Positions 1 to 8,821 of a stretch of DNA of 64,000 nucleotides are shown here, piece by piece. The translations under genes and the position numbers were made by a program. Under the pieces are notes generated by a model. That model was not told where the DNA came from and did no database searches. It was given only the letters and a program-made list of their open reading frames with translations. Source of the DNA: Ottowia testudinis (GTDB taxonomy: Bacteria; Pseudomonadota; Gammaproteobacteria; Burkholderiales; Burkholderiaceae_C); the NCBI RefSeq assembly GCF_017498525.1, contig NZ_CP071796.1, forward strand, positions 992,001 to 1,056,000, written 5' to 3'. Numbering within the stretch: the first letter of the stretch is position 1; each line of letters opens with the position of its first letter.

Positions 1-1270
1 CCGTCAATTCATCCAGGCAGGCTCTGCCGCTTCCGTGCTCGGCTTGGCCGCGGGCTGTGCTTCCACCACCGGGGGGGGAGCCGGTGGAAACGTGGTCGTC
101 GTGGGCGGCGGCTACGGCGGCGCCACCGCCGCCAAGTACATCCGCATGTGGTCCGAAGGCCGTGTCAACGTCACGCTGGTCGAGCCGGGTGACGCCTTCA
201 TCTCCTGCCCCATCTCCAACCTGGTGATCGGCGGCAGCAAGCAGATGGCCGACATCACCACGCCCTACGACAACCTGGCCAAGCGCCACGGCGTGAAGAT
301 CATCAAGGACCGCGCGGTCGCCATAGACGCCGACAAGCGCCAGGTGCGCTTGGCTGGCGGCACCGTGCTGCCCTACGACCGCCTGGTGCTGTCGCCCGGC
401 ATCGAATTCATGTGGGACGCGCTGCCCGGCATGAAAAAACCCGGCGCGCAAGACAAAGTGCTGCATTCCTGGAAGGCCGGGCCGCAGACCGCCGCGTTGC
501 GCAAGCAGCTGGAGGCCATGCCCGACGGTGGTGTGTACGCACTCACCATTCCGCTGGCGCCGTACCGCTGCCCGCCCGGCCCCTACGAGCGTGCCTGCCA
601 GGTGGCGCATTACTTCAGCCAGGCCAAGCCCAAGTCCAAGGTACTCATCCTCGACGCCAACGACGATGTCACGTCGAAAGGCGCGTTGTTCAAGAAAGCC
701 TGGGCCGACCGCTACAAGGGCATCATCGACTACCGGCCCAAGCACAACACCACCGACGTCGATGCCGCCACCGGCACGCTGAAGTTCGAGTTCAACGACG
801 ACACCAAGGCTCAAGTGCTCAACGTGGTGCCGCCGCAGCGCGCCGGCGATATCGCCCACAACGCGGGCCTGACCACCGCCAACAAGCGCTGGTGCGAGGT
901 CGATTGGCAGACCATGGAATCCAAGGCCGCCAAGAACATCCACATCCTGGGCGACGCGCTGCAGGTGGCCCCGCTGATGCCCAAGTCGGGCCACATGGCC
1001 AACCAGCACGGCAAGGTGGCGGCCGCCGCCATCGTGGCCCTGCTGTCGGGCCGCGAGCCGAACAGCTTGCCGATCTACGCCAACACCTGCTACAGCTTCG
1101 TCAGCGACACCGACGTGGTGCACGTGGCCAGCGTGCACCGCTACGACGCCGCGCAGAAAACCATGCTCACGGTGCCCGGCTCGGGCGGCGTGTCGGTGGC
1201 CGCCAGCGAACTGGAAGGCAAGTACGCCATGGCCTGGGCGCGCAACATCTGGGCCGATACATTGGCCTGA
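1..1270 (+). CDS. fccB: Flavocytochrome c sulfide dehydrogenase, flavoprotein subunit (5' end outside window)
   Basis: FAD subunit that oxidises sulfide or sulfane sulfur in the periplasm and passes electrons to a c-type cytochrome. The reading frame is open from base 2 and begins inside a Tat-type leader (R-Q-F-I-Q-A-G), so the true start lies upstream; the GTG at 35 is not the start. A dinucleotide-binding motif VVVGGGYGG follows the leader. FISCPISN corresponds to the region where FccB links FAD covalently through Cys, and the Cys residues in APYRCPPGPYERAC and NTCYSF match the redox-active pair of the family. About 410 residues are visible, close to full family length. The dihaem cytochrome at 1408 is its likely partner. 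In sox literature the flavoprotein is also called SoxF. Confidence 0.9.
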   Translation, partial: RQFIQAGSAASVLGLAAGCASTTGGGAGGNVVVVGGGYGGATAAKYIRMWSEGRVNVTLVEPGDAFISCPISNLVIGGSKQMADITTPYDNLAKRHGVKIIKDRAVAIDADKRQVRLAGGTVLPYDRLVLSPGIEFMWDALPGMKKPGAQDKVLHSWKAGPQTAALRKQLEAMPDGGVYALTIPLAPYRCPPGPYERACQVAHYFSQAKPKSKVLILDANDDVTSKGALFKKAWADRYKGIIDYRPKHNTTDVDAATGTLKFEFNDDTKAQVLNVVPPQRAGDIAHNAGLTTANKRWCEVDWQTMESKAAKNIHILGDALQVAPLMPKSGHMANQHGKVAAAAIVALLSGREPNSLPIYANTCYSFVSDTDVVHVASVHRYDAAQKTMLTVPGSGGVSVAASELEGKYAMAWARNIWADTLA

Positions 1271-1282
1271 CTCCCAGGCTCC

Positions 1283-1380
1283 ACTGCGTCGCATGTTCCG
1301 CCACCCCCTTCCAGGGGGCGCTGCCAGCGGCCGGGCCAAGCCCGCTACGCGGCAGCCCTGGATGGGTTCGAGGTGATGCG
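1283..1380. repeat. GC-rich dispersed repeat, degenerate copy
   Basis: The spacer between the flavoprotein and cytochrome genes contains a run of C, CAGGGGG, then GGCCGGGCCAAGCCCG. The same elements recur at 10442, 22425, 26.1-26.75 kb, 27.6-27.9 kb, 30.85 kb and 32.86 kb. No gene is visible here. Confidence 0.6.
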
Positions 1381-1407
1381 GGGCCGCGCTTTTTCGATCA
1401 AATTGCT

Positions 1408-2001
1408 ATGAAATTGGTAACTGTTACCGCTGTTTTGATGATGGTTGCAGGGCTTTCCCATGCTCAGACCGACGACGCGCGCGCCAAGAAGATCATCGGC
1501 GGCTCGTGCTTTCTGTGCCACGGTGCCGAGGGCGAGTCGGCCAGCGAGGTGTTTCCGCGCCTGGCCGGCCAGAACGCCGAGTACATCGCCAAGCAGCTGG
1601 AAAATTTCAAGAGCGGTAAGCGCAAGAGCACCGCCATGGCGCCGATGGTGGAAAACCTCGCGCCGGCCGACATGGCCGCGCTCGGGCAGTTCTTTGCCAG
1701 CCGTCCAGCGCACAAGGAGGCCGCGAAAGACGCGCAGCTGGCCGCCGTGGGCCAGTACATCTACAGCCAGGGCAACAAGTTCAGCGGCGTGCCCTCGTGC
1801 GCCAGCTGCCACGGCCCCGAAGGCGCCGGCAGCAACGCGCTGCCACGCCTGGCCGGCCAGCACGCGGCCTACCTGGACAACCAGCTCAAGCAGTTCAACA
1901 AGCGCGAACGCAACAACGACAACGCCGTGATGCACACGGTGGTCGAGAAGATGACCGCGCTGGAAATGGCGGCGGTGTCGGAATACCTGTCTGGAAAATA
2001 A
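1408..2001 (+). CDS. Dihaem c-type cytochrome (cytochrome c4-like), probable FccA/SoxE partner
   Basis: Periplasmic electron carrier of 197 residues. It has a Sec signal peptide ending near SHAQ, residue 20. Two haem sites, CFLCH (residues 34-38) and CASCH (131-135), sit in two similar halves, each followed by PRLAGQ. This is the internal duplication of cytochrome c4 and of the dihaem FccA subunit. ATG 1408 is chosen because the signal peptide starts exactly there; the frame is open much further upstream only by GC bias. Position directly after fccB suggests it takes electrons from the flavoprotein. Whether it forms a tight flavocytochrome complex or acts as a free c4 carrier cannot be read from the sequence. 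Confidence 0.85.
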   Translation: MKLVTVTAVLMMVAGLSHAQTDDARAKKIIGGSCFLCHGAEGESASEVFPRLAGQNAEYIAKQLENFKSGKRKSTAMAPMVENLAPADMAALGQFFASRPAHKEAAKDAQLAAVGQYIYSQGNKFSGVPSCASCHGPEGAGSNALPRLAGQHAAYLDNQLKQFNKRERNNDNAVMHTVVEKMTALEMAAVSEYLSGK

Positions 2002-2008
2002 AGGCGGC

Positions 2009-2038
2009 CCACCCGAAGGGCATCAAACCCTTCGGTGG
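2009..2038. terminator. Hairpin between convergent genes
   Basis: An inverted repeat with 11-base arms (CACCCGAAGGG / CCCTTCGGTG) and a 7-base loop lies between the cytochrome stop (2001) and the convergent MliC-like stop (2057). It has no clear T-run, so it may act as a shared, possibly weak, terminator. Confidence 0.5.
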
Positions 2039-2056
2039 ACTCTCGGCGGGACCCAC

Positions 2057-2440
2057 TCAGCCCGGCTTGCGCACCTGGCAATCCTTGAACAGCGCCATCG
2101 ACGCCGGCGTGGACGGGTCGCTCGCGGTGCCTGGGGTGTCCTTGGCAATCATCACGCCGTGGCCGCCACCACCGGTTTGCGAGCGGGTCAGCGTGTAGGA
2201 GCTGCCTTTGTACACCTGGGCTTGCTTGTTGCTGCGCGCCTTGTCCAGCGTCAGGCGGCGCGTGCGGCCTTCCAGCGTCACGCGGGCATGCGGGTCGCCG
2301 CCGTCGGCCAGATACTGAACCACCACCTTGCGTTCTTGCGCACAGTTGTAGGACACCACCTGGGCCTGGGCCGTGCCGGCAGCGGCAAGGCCGCAGGCCA
2401 GGAGGCACTGCGCGGCACGACGGGTGTAAACAGCGCTCAT
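2057..2440 (-). CDS. Small secreted protein with MliC-like (C-type lysozyme inhibitor) domain
   Basis: A 127-residue exported protein. ATG 2440 is preceded by GGAGAA at suitable spacing, and the signal peptide (basic RR, hydrophobic LLACGLAAAGTAQA) starts there, so the longer frame from 2491 is discarded. The mature part begins VVSYNCAQERKVVVQYL, with a second Cys near the C-terminus (FKDCQ). This is the Cys pair and strand pattern of MliC/PliC periplasmic lysozyme inhibitors. Family assignment rests on pattern only. It lies between sulfur-oxidation genes but on the opposite strand to the cytochrome, and I see no functional link to sulfur. Confidence 0.6.
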   Translation of the reverse strand: MSAVYTRRAAQCLLACGLAAAGTAQAQVVSYNCAQERKVVVQYLADGGDPHARVTLEGRTRRLTLDKARSNKQAQVYKGSSYTLTRSQTGGGGHGVMIAKDTPGTASDPSTPASMALFKDCQVRKPG

Positions 2441-2560
2441 GAAGATTTCTCCATCGGTGGATTGAAGACAAAGGTTGATTCGACCCACCATAGTCCGCCT
2501 GGCTTAACGCAGCATGAATTGCGCCGAGCGGGCTGTGGCGATCCGCCGGCCGTGCGCAGA

Positions 2561-3676
2561 CTAAGGTGCCAGCTGCACCACCACCGGCGCCTGCTGCGCG
2601 GGCGGCTGCGCCGTTTGCACCGGCTCAGCCAGTAGCCGGTCCATCAGGCCACCACCCACGAACATGGCGCCCAGCGTGATCCAGGCCGTCAGCGCGAAGA
2701 TGGCGCCGCCCGTCATGCCCGCGCCCACGGCGCAGCCGCCGGCCAGCATGCTGCCAAAACCCATGGCCATCGCACCCACGATGTAGCGCGCCATGCTGGT
2801 GCCGTCCTTGAAGCCTTCAATCTTCAGCTCGCGCCCCACCAGCGCGCCCAGAAACGAGCCGATGAACACACCGGGCAACATGCCGGCGTCAAAGCCGAAG
2901 GGCGGCGCGGGGCTGGCCAGCACGCGCATCAGCCATTCGGCCGAGGGACCGCTGAAGGTCAGGCCCTGGATCTGCACCGGGTCAAAGCTGGCCTGCGACA
3001 CCGCATGGCTGAACCACCACGCCAGCGCCACCGCCAGCCCGGTGCCGATGCCGCCGACCCACATCCACGGCCTGTTCCCGCTGCGCAGCGAGAAGATCAC
3101 CGCCACCACCGCCCACAGCGCGCCAAACACCAGGCCATCCACGTGGTTGGCGCCGGCCAGCGCCAGCACGTCGCGCGCGGCGCCGCCATCCACCGTCCAC
3201 CAACTCGATATCTCGGTGCGCAGCGGCGCCAGGCTGCCCGCCAGCGCGGCCTGCGCGGTGACGGCGAACACCAGGCCCGACAACAGCGCGCGCAGGTTGC
3301 CGTTGGCCGACAGCACCAACAGGCGGCTGGCGCAGCCACGCGTCATCACCATGCCGGCGCCGAACAGCAGCCCGCCCACCAGCGCGCCCGACAGGCTGCC
3401 CCGGTTGGCCAGCTGGCGTGCACCGCTCACGTCCAGCGCGCCGGCCAGAATCAGCGCCTGCACCCCCATCAGCGCGCTGGCAAAGGCCAGCAGCCACACC
3501 GACAGCTTTTCGGCGAACTTGCCGTGCCAGAACTCGATCACCGCCGCGCGCAGGCAAAAGCGCGAGCGCTGCGCGAAAAAGCCGAACAACGCGCCGATGA
3601 CGGCGCCGCCTGCGGCCAGCACCGCGCCGGTGCCGTAGCGTTCCACCCAGCTTGCCAGTTCAGTCACCATGGCCAA
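2561..3676 (-). CDS. YeeE/YedE family inner-membrane sulfur-compound transporter
   Basis: Polytopic membrane protein of 371 residues with about nine to ten hydrophobic segments. Its two halves carry the family glycine/cysteine signatures: GFFAQRSRFCLRAA and VMTRGCASRLL in the first half, and GSMLAGGCAVGAG in the second. In TsuA-type YeeE proteins the conserved Cys residues relay thiosulfate across the membrane. This fits the sox neighbourhood as an importer or exporter of sulfur compounds, which is inference. ATG 3676 and ATG 3670 are both possible starts. The gene is divergent from the metallo-hydrolase gene at 3718, leaving only about 40 AT-rich bases for both promoters. Confidence 0.85.
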   Translation of the reverse strand: MAMVTELASWVERYGTGAVLAAGGAVIGALFGFFAQRSRFCLRAAVIEFWHGKFAEKLSVWLLAFASALMGVQALILAGALDVSGARQLANRGSLSGALVGGLLFGAGMVMTRGCASRLLVLSANGNLRALLSGLVFAVTAQAALAGSLAPLRTEISSWWTVDGGAARDVLALAGANHVDGLVFGALWAVVAVIFSLRSGNRPWMWVGGIGTGLAVALAWWFSHAVSQASFDPVQIQGLTFSGPSAEWLMRVLASPAPPFGFDAGMLPGVFIGSFLGALVGRELKIEGFKDGTSMARYIVGAMAMGFGSMLAGGCAVGAGMTGGAIFALTAWITLGAMFVGGGLMDRLLAEPVQTAQPPAQQAPVVVQLAP

Positions 3677-3717
3677 TAATCAATTAAGCAATGACTTATA
3701 AATACTAAGGGCGCATC

Positions 3718-4698
3718 ATGCAGGGTGTGATTGATCGGCGTCAACTTCTCCAGCGTTGTGCCTGCGTGGCCTTTGGCGGCGTGGCGTGGGCGCGTTACAG
3801 CAACGCCTGGGGGCAGAGCGCGCCGCCGCCCGACATGCAGCCGCGCGAGGTCGCCCCCGGCTGCTGGTTTGTCGAAGGGCTGTCGGCGCTGGGCTCGCCC
3901 GCCAACCAAAACTTCATTTCCAACGCCGGCTTCATCGTCACCTCGGCCGGCGTGGTGGTGATCGACGCGCTGGGCTCGCCCGTGTTGGCCGAGCGCCTGC
4001 TGGCCGAGATCAGGAAGGTGACGCCGCAAAAAGTCACCCACGTCATCCTGACCCACTACCACGCCGACCACGTGTATGGCCTGCAGGTGTTCGAGAAACT
4101 CGGCGCACGGATCGTTGCACACCAGGCCGGGCGCGAATACCTGTATGCCGACACGGCGCGCCTGCGGCTGGAGCAGTCGCGCAAGGACTTGGCGCCCTGG
4201 ATCGACGGCAAGACTCATCTGGTCGCCGCCACCGAATGGATCGACGCACGGCGTGAGCTGACCGTGGGCGACACGCGCTTGGTGCTGCAACCCGTCGGTC
4301 CCGCGCACACGCCCGAGGATCTGGCCGTGTACGTGCCGGCGCGCAAGGTGCTGTACGCGGGCGATCTGGTGTTTCGCAGCCGCATCCCCTTCGTGGGACA
4401 GGCCGACAGCCGCAACTGGATCGTCTCGCTCGACAAGCTGCTGGCCTTTGACGCCGCGGTGGTCGTGCCCGGCCACGGCCCCGCATCGACCGAGGCCCGC
4501 CAGGACATGCAGCTCACGCGCGACTACCTGGCCTACCTGCGCAAGACCATGGGCGCCGCCGCCAGGGACATGACGCCCTTTGACGAAGCGTACAAAGCCA
4601 CCGACTGGAGCGCCTTCGAACACCTGCCGCTGTTCGGCGCCGCCAACCGCATGAACGCCTACAACACCTATTTGCTGATGGAGCACGACCCCGAATGA
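3718..4698 (+). CDS. soxH: SoxH-like MBL-fold metallo-hydrolase
   Basis: Metallo-beta-lactamase fold protein of 326 residues. It has a twin-Arg-like or Sec leader (IDRRQLLQRCACVAFGG) and the zinc-binding motif THYHADH (His113, His115, Asp117, His118), followed by the later ligands in VGPAHTPED and VVPGHGP. Size and export signal match SoxH proteins found beside sox operons, whose substrate is not established; a role with sulfur or glutathione thiol esters is conjecture. It overlaps the next gene by four bases (ATGA), so the two are translationally coupled with a thioredoxin-like protein. Confidence 0.75.
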   Translation: MQGVIDRRQLLQRCACVAFGGVAWARYSNAWGQSAPPPDMQPREVAPGCWFVEGLSALGSPANQNFISNAGFIVTSAGVVVIDALGSPVLAERLLAEIRKVTPQKVTHVILTHYHADHVYGLQVFEKLGARIVAHQAGREYLYADTARLRLEQSRKDLAPWIDGKTHLVAATEWIDARRELTVGDTRLVLQPVGPAHTPEDLAVYVPARKVLYAGDLVFRSRIPFVGQADSRNWIVSLDKLLAFDAAVVVPGHGPASTEARQDMQLTRDYLAYLRKTMGAAARDMTPFDEAYKATDWSAFEHLPLFGAANRMNAYNTYLLMEHDPE

Positions 4699-5171
4699 GC
4701 GCCGAGCCCGCCTGGACGCGCCGTCACAGCCTGCACGCGTTGGGGTTGCTGGCGCTGGGTGGCCCGGTCTGGGCGGCGGGCCAGGCGCTGCCGCTGTCGG
4801 CGTCGCTGCAGGGTGAGCTGGCCGTGGCGCGGAAAGCACGTCAGCCGCTGGTCGTGATGGTCAGCCTGCACCGCTGCCCGTGGTGCGAGGCAGTACGCAA
4901 TAACTATTTGGCCCCCATGCATGCGCACGAAGGCTTAGCCGTGGTGCAAGTGGACATGCGAAGCGCCGCGCGCTCGCGCACACCCGATGGCGCCGCCACC
5001 ACGCACGACGCGCTGGTGCGCGCCTGGGGCGTGAAGGTGGCGCCCACGCTGCTGTTTCTGGGGCCGCGCGGCACCGAAGTGGCCGAGCGTCTGGTGGGCG
5101 GGGCGACGGATTTTTATGCCGCTTCGCTCGACAAGCGCCTGGCGCAGGCGCGCCAGGCGCTGACAGGGTAA
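4695..5171 (+). CDS. soxW: SoxW-like periplasmic thioredoxin-fold protein
   Basis: Protein of 158 residues with an N-terminal export signal (TRRHSLHALGLLALGGPVWA) and a thioredoxin-fold active site CPWC (residues 61-64) in the context SLHRCPWCEAVR. A cis-Pro candidate occurs later in VKVAPTLLF. SoxW proteins are exported thioredoxins believed to keep the SoxY cysteine or related thiols reduced. The start overlaps the stop of soxH (ATGA). It could also be called a DsbE/SoxW-type oxidoreductase; the exact substrate is inferred from the neighbours. Confidence 0.75.
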   Translation: MSAEPAWTRRHSLHALGLLALGGPVWAAGQALPLSASLQGELAVARKARQPLVVMVSLHRCPWCEAVRNNYLAPMHAHEGLAVVQVDMRSAARSRTPDGAATTHDALVRAWGVKVAPTLLFLGPRGTEVAERLVGGATDFYAASLDKRLAQARQALTG

Positions 5172-5195
5172 GTTTCGAGGTCCTTTTGGCCCCAC

Positions 5196-5224
5196 GCGCT
5201 TGTCAGGCAAGCGCGAGAAGCTAT
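5196..5224 (+). repeat. Dispersed palindromic repeat, family 1
   Basis: GCGCTTG, a short spacer, CAAGCGC and then AGAAGCTAT. It ends about 40 bases before the cytochrome start at 5267, so it falls in that gene's leader. Family 1 is the main dispersed repeat of the window. Confidence 0.7.
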
Positions 5225-5266
5225 GTTTAGTGTAGCAACCCAATCCGTTTGAACGAGGAGAGCGGC

Positions 5267-5602
5267 ATGTCACACAGTTCGATGATTCGCGGCGCGCTGG
5301 CATGCGCGTTGCTCGGCGTGGCCCTCAGCGCATCGGCCCAGGTGCCGGCCATCTTCAAGGGCGCCGACTTGAAGCTCGGCGAAAAGCTGATCGCCGAACA
5401 CAAGTGCAACCAATGTCATGCGCAGAAATGGGCCGACGGCGGCCAGGCCATCTACCGGCCGCAAGGGCGTGTCAATTCACCTGCGCGCTTGGTGGCCATG
5501 GTCGAGCAGTGCAGCACGCAGATGAACCTGGGCCTGTTCCCCGAAGACGTGGCCGCCGTGGCGGCGGTACTCAATCAAAACCATTACAAGTTCAAGAACT
5601 AG
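5267..5602 (+). CDS. Small monohaem c-type cytochrome
   Basis: Exported protein of 111 residues. ATG 5267 is chosen over upstream TTG 5249 because GAGGAG lies six bases before it and the signal peptide (ALACALLGVALSASAQ) fits. One haem site, CNQCH, lies at residues 47-51. A Met that could be the sixth haem ligand lies in the QMNLGLFPEDV segment. It may carry electrons from SoxCD or the sulfide dehydrogenase, judged only from position. The closest family cannot be named from the sequence alone. Confidence 0.8.
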   Translation: MSHSSMIRGALACALLGVALSASAQVPAIFKGADLKLGEKLIAEHKCNQCHAQKWADGGQAIYRPQGRVNSPARLVAMVEQCSTQMNLGLFPEDVAAVAAVLNQNHYKFKN

Positions 5603-5685
5603 GCACACGATCTCCACAATTCATGAGGTGAAAAGCACGACAATTTAAAGTTCTGCTTTTTAAGCCGTGTGCGTGGTCAATCGTT

Positions 5686-7278
5686 TTGCTGGTTTCTCAT
5701 ACCTCACTTCCCGCCCGGCTCTGGCGTGCGCCGTGGCGTCAGGCCCTTCAATCGCCGCTGACCTTGCCCCGCCTTGGGCTGCTGATGTTGGTGTTTGGCA
5801 TGGTGTGGCTGTGGCTGCTGGCCGCCACTTCGCGCGTGGCGCCCGTGGACAACCTTGAGCAGCTGGCCTGGGTTCGCTCCATCGAATGGGGTTATTACAA
5901 GCATCCACCGCTGCCCACCTGGCTGTTGGCACCGCTGCAAGCGGTGTTTGGACCGTCCGAGTGGTTGACTTACGTTCTGGGCGCCGGCGTCACCCTGCTT
6001 TCGCTGAGCCTGTTCTGGGGCCTTTTGCGCAGCATGCGCGGCAGCGCTTACGCCACGGTGGCCTTGCTGGCCGTGCTGTGCATCACGTTCTACAACGGCC
6101 GGCTCTATTACTACAACCACAACGTGGTGATGCTGCTTTGCAGCGTGCTTGTGGTCGCGCTGCTGTGGCGCCTGACGCTGCGGCCGAGCCTGTGGGGCTG
6201 GGCCGGCATCGGCCTGCTGATGGGCCTGGGGATGCTGGCCAAGTACCAGATCGTGATCGCCGGTACGTGCGTGGGCCTGTGGTGGCTGCACATGCGCTGG
6301 TGGCGCCACCCCACGCACAGGGCTGGGGCGGTGTTGGCGGTAGGCATTGCCAGCGCGGTGTTTTGGCCGCATCTGCAATGGCTGTGGGCGAACGACTGGA
6401 TGCCGCTGCGCTACGCCGACAGCACCTCGATCGGGGTGCACATGCATTGGTCGCGCCGGCCACTGCACGCGCTGGTGTGGGTGGCCGATTGGCTGCTGAA
6501 CCGCTCGCTGCCGGCGTGGATTTTGCTGGCCCTGGCGTTCTGGTGGGCTGCGCGCCAGCGCGTGCCGGCGGCTGTGGCCGCGGCCGACGGCAGCGACCGG
6601 GCCCGCTGGTCGCGTCAGTTTCTGCTGCTGTGGGGCAGTGTGCCGACCTTGTTCATGGTCACCATGGCCTTGGTGGGCGGGGTGGATTTGCAAAAGCACT
6701 GGGGCACGGCGTTCATTCTGTGGTCGGTGCCGATGGTGATGGAGTGGCTGGCTGCGCGGGGCCGGCGGGTGTCGCTGGAGGTGGTGCGTACCGCCTGGCC
6801 GATCTTTGCCCTCGTGCAGATGGTGTTGCTGCTGCAGTATTGGGCGGCATCGCCGCATGGGTTGCCGGGCTACAAAGTGAGGCAATGGCATCATTTCCCG
6901 GCGGGCAAGTTGGCCCGCACGGTGGCGCCCGAGGCGCGCAAGGCGCTGGGCGGCCCGATCGACATCATCAGCGGGCCTCACGACGTCGCACAAGCCATTG
7001 CCATCCGCCTGCCGGAGAAACCGCGCGTTCTGATCTCTGGCGAACTCAAATACAGCCCGTGGATCCAGGCGAGCGAACTCAAGACGGCACGCGTGATCGA
7101 GGTGTTTCCGGCGCGCGAGTTGCCGCCCGATGGGCGCTGGGCCTTTTTGGGCTGGGCCTGGCGCCCGGGTGTCTCCGAACTGTCCGACCTCTCCGTCTCC
7201 GACTGGCGCCGCATGCGCCAGCGCCCTGATCTGGTGGATTGGAAGTTGCCGCGCAAATCCGGTGCGCCGCCGTCATGA
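5686..7278 (+). CDS. GT39-type glycosyltransferase, polytopic membrane protein
   Basis: Membrane protein of about 530 residues with around ten hydrophobic segments. The first periplasmic loop has acidic-aromatic content (APVDNLEQLAWVRSIEWG followed by YYKHPPLPTW), as in ArnT and protein mannosyltransferase (PMT/GT39) enzymes that use polyprenyl-phosphate sugars. The acceptor is unknown. The start is uncertain: TTG 5686 gives the full N-terminus but has no clear ribosome site, and the first in-frame ATG removes about 33 residues. It separates the soxHW group from soxC and has no known role in sulfur oxidation, so it is probably a local insertion. Confidence 0.75.
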   Translation: MLVSHTSLPARLWRAPWRQALQSPLTLPRLGLLMLVFGMVWLWLLAATSRVAPVDNLEQLAWVRSIEWGYYKHPPLPTWLLAPLQAVFGPSEWLTYVLGAGVTLLSLSLFWGLLRSMRGSAYATVALLAVLCITFYNGRLYYYNHNVVMLLCSVLVVALLWRLTLRPSLWGWAGIGLLMGLGMLAKYQIVIAGTCVGLWWLHMRWWRHPTHRAGAVLAVGIASAVFWPHLQWLWANDWMPLRYADSTSIGVHMHWSRRPLHALVWVADWLLNRSLPAWILLALAFWWAARQRVPAAVAAADGSDRARWSRQFLLLWGSVPTLFMVTMALVGGVDLQKHWGTAFILWSVPMVMEWLAARGRRVSLEVVRTAWPIFALVQMVLLLQYWAASPHGLPGYKVRQWHHFPAGKLARTVAPEARKALGGPIDIISGPHDVAQAIAIRLPEKPRVLISGELKYSPWIQASELKTARVIEVFPARELPPDGRWAFLGWAWRPGVSELSDLSVSDWRRMRQRPDLVDWKLPRKSGAPPS

Positions 7279-7441
7279 CGGTTCCGCGCTTGAGCCGCTG
7301 CTCCTGACGGCGCCGCGGGGCGCGCGCTCTTTCGCGCGCCCCAATGTCGTTTTTGGCCAAGCACATACCTCGCGCCCATCCGGTGCGCAGCGGGCTGCCC
7401 TGCCGGGGATAAACCCGCATGACACGTGCGGCGCGATCTTA

Positions 7442-7463
7442 TATATTTGCGAATGCGAATATA
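7442..7463. promoter_or_regulatory. AT-rich palindrome upstream of soxC, candidate repressor operator
   Basis: A 22-base imperfect palindrome with outer arms TATATT and AATATA and inner GC positions that also match (16 of 22 positions symmetric). It ends 14 bases before the soxC ATG, inside an otherwise GC-rich spacer. Sox and sulfide operons are often controlled by ArsR-family repressors (SoxR, BigR, SqrR) that bind AT-rich palindromes overlapping the promoter. The site fits that pattern, but no such regulator gene is in the window. Confidence 0.5.
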
Positions 7464-7477
7464 CAGATTAATAAGCC

Positions 7478-8821
7478 ATGCAAAGTTGGATCAGCCAGGG
7501 GCGCTTGATCAAGGCGCCTGAGAACTTCATAGGCCCCGCCGGCGTTCGGGCCGTGTTTGCCGAGGCCAAGCGCGGCCGGCGCGACTTCATCCGTGGCGCC
7601 TTCGCAGCAGCTCTGGCGGGTGGCGCCGCCACGCAGGCCGCCGCGCAGGGCGAGGGCGATCCCGCCATCCTGAAACTGCCCGCGCACAGCACAGGTCTGG
7701 GCCAGCCCGTGGTGACCGACGGCTACGGCCGCCCGTCCAAATACGAAGGCAACGTGCAGCGCCGCCCCAGCCCGGGGTTGACGCAGACCAGCCAGGCCTC
7801 TGTCTCGTTTGCGCCCTTGCAATCGCTGTTCGGCATCGTCACGCCGAGCGGCCTTCACTTTGAGCGGCACCACCAAGGCTGGTGGGATATCGACCCGGCG
7901 CAGCATCGCTTCATGGTCAACGGCATGGTCAAAACGCCCAAGGTGTTCACCATGGACGAGGTCATGCGGCTGCCCAGCGTCAGCCGCTTCTGTTTCATCG
8001 AATGCGGCGCCAACACCGGCATGGAGTGGGGCAACGTGGCCGTGCCCACGGTGCAGTATTCGCACGGCATGCTGTCGTGCAGCGAATTCACCGGCGTGCC
8101 GCTGATCACGCTGCTGGAGATGGCCGGTGCCGATCTGAAAGGTGGCAAATTCGTGCTGGCCGAGGGCGCCGATGGCTCCAGCATGACGCGCACCATTCCG
8201 ATGAGCCTCGTCACCAGCGGCGAGGTGCTGGTCGCCTACGGCCAAAACGGCGAGATGCTGCGGCCCGAGAACGGCTACCCGCTGCGCCTGGTGGTGCCGG
8301 GCGTGCAGGGCGTGAGCTGGGTGAAATACCTGCGCCGCGTGGAAGTGGGCGACCAACCCTGGGGCGCCAAGGACGAGGCGGTGCACTACATCGACCTGAT
8401 GCCCGACGGCACGCACCGCCAGTACACCAGCATCCAGGAATGCAAAAGCGTCATCACCACGCCCTCGGGCGGGCAAGTGCTGCTTGAAAAAGGTTTCTAC
8501 AACATCAACGGCCTGGCCTGGTCGGGCCGCGGCAAGATCAAGAAGGTGGACGTGTCGGTCGATGGCGGCCGCAACTGGCGCGCCGCGCGGCTGGAAACGC
8601 CGGTGCTCGACAAATGCCTGACCCGCTTCAGCCTCGACTGGGTGTGGGACGGCAAGCCCGCCATCGTGCAAAGCCGCGCCACCGACGACACCGGCCACGT
8701 GCAGCCCAGCAGCCGGCAACTGCGCGAAGTGCGCGGCACGCGCTCGATTTATCACAACAACGCCGTCCAATCGTGGCTGGTGCAGGAAAACGGCGAGGTG
8801 AAGAATGTTCAACTCTCGTAA
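7478..8821 (+). CDS. soxC: Sulfur dehydrogenase molybdoprotein subunit SoxC
   Basis: Molybdenum-cofactor subunit of SoxCD, which oxidises the sulfane sulfur carried on SoxY. It has 447 residues and a Tat signal around RRDFIRGAF. Cys176 in FIECGANTG is the expected molybdenum ligand of the sulfite-oxidase fold. A Moco dimerisation domain follows (GFYNINGLAWSGRGKIKKV). The protein begins with about 35 residues before the twin Arg, as in other SoxC proteins. The gene overlaps soxD by 17 bases and begins the soxCDYZAXB block. Confidence 0.96.
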   Translation: MQSWISQGRLIKAPENFIGPAGVRAVFAEAKRGRRDFIRGAFAAALAGGAATQAAAQGEGDPAILKLPAHSTGLGQPVVTDGYGRPSKYEGNVQRRPSPGLTQTSQASVSFAPLQSLFGIVTPSGLHFERHHQGWWDIDPAQHRFMVNGMVKTPKVFTMDEVMRLPSVSRFCFIECGANTGMEWGNVAVPTVQYSHGMLSCSEFTGVPLITLLEMAGADLKGGKFVLAEGADGSSMTRTIPMSLVTSGEVLVAYGQNGEMLRPENGYPLRLVVPGVQGVSWVKYLRRVEVGDQPWGAKDEAVHYIDLMPDGTHRQYTSIQECKSVITTPSGGQVLLEKGFYNINGLAWSGRGKIKKVDVSVDGGRNWRAARLETPVLDKCLTRFSLDWVWDGKPAIVQSRATDDTGHVQPSSRQLREVRGTRSIYHNNAVQSWLVQENGEVKNVQLS

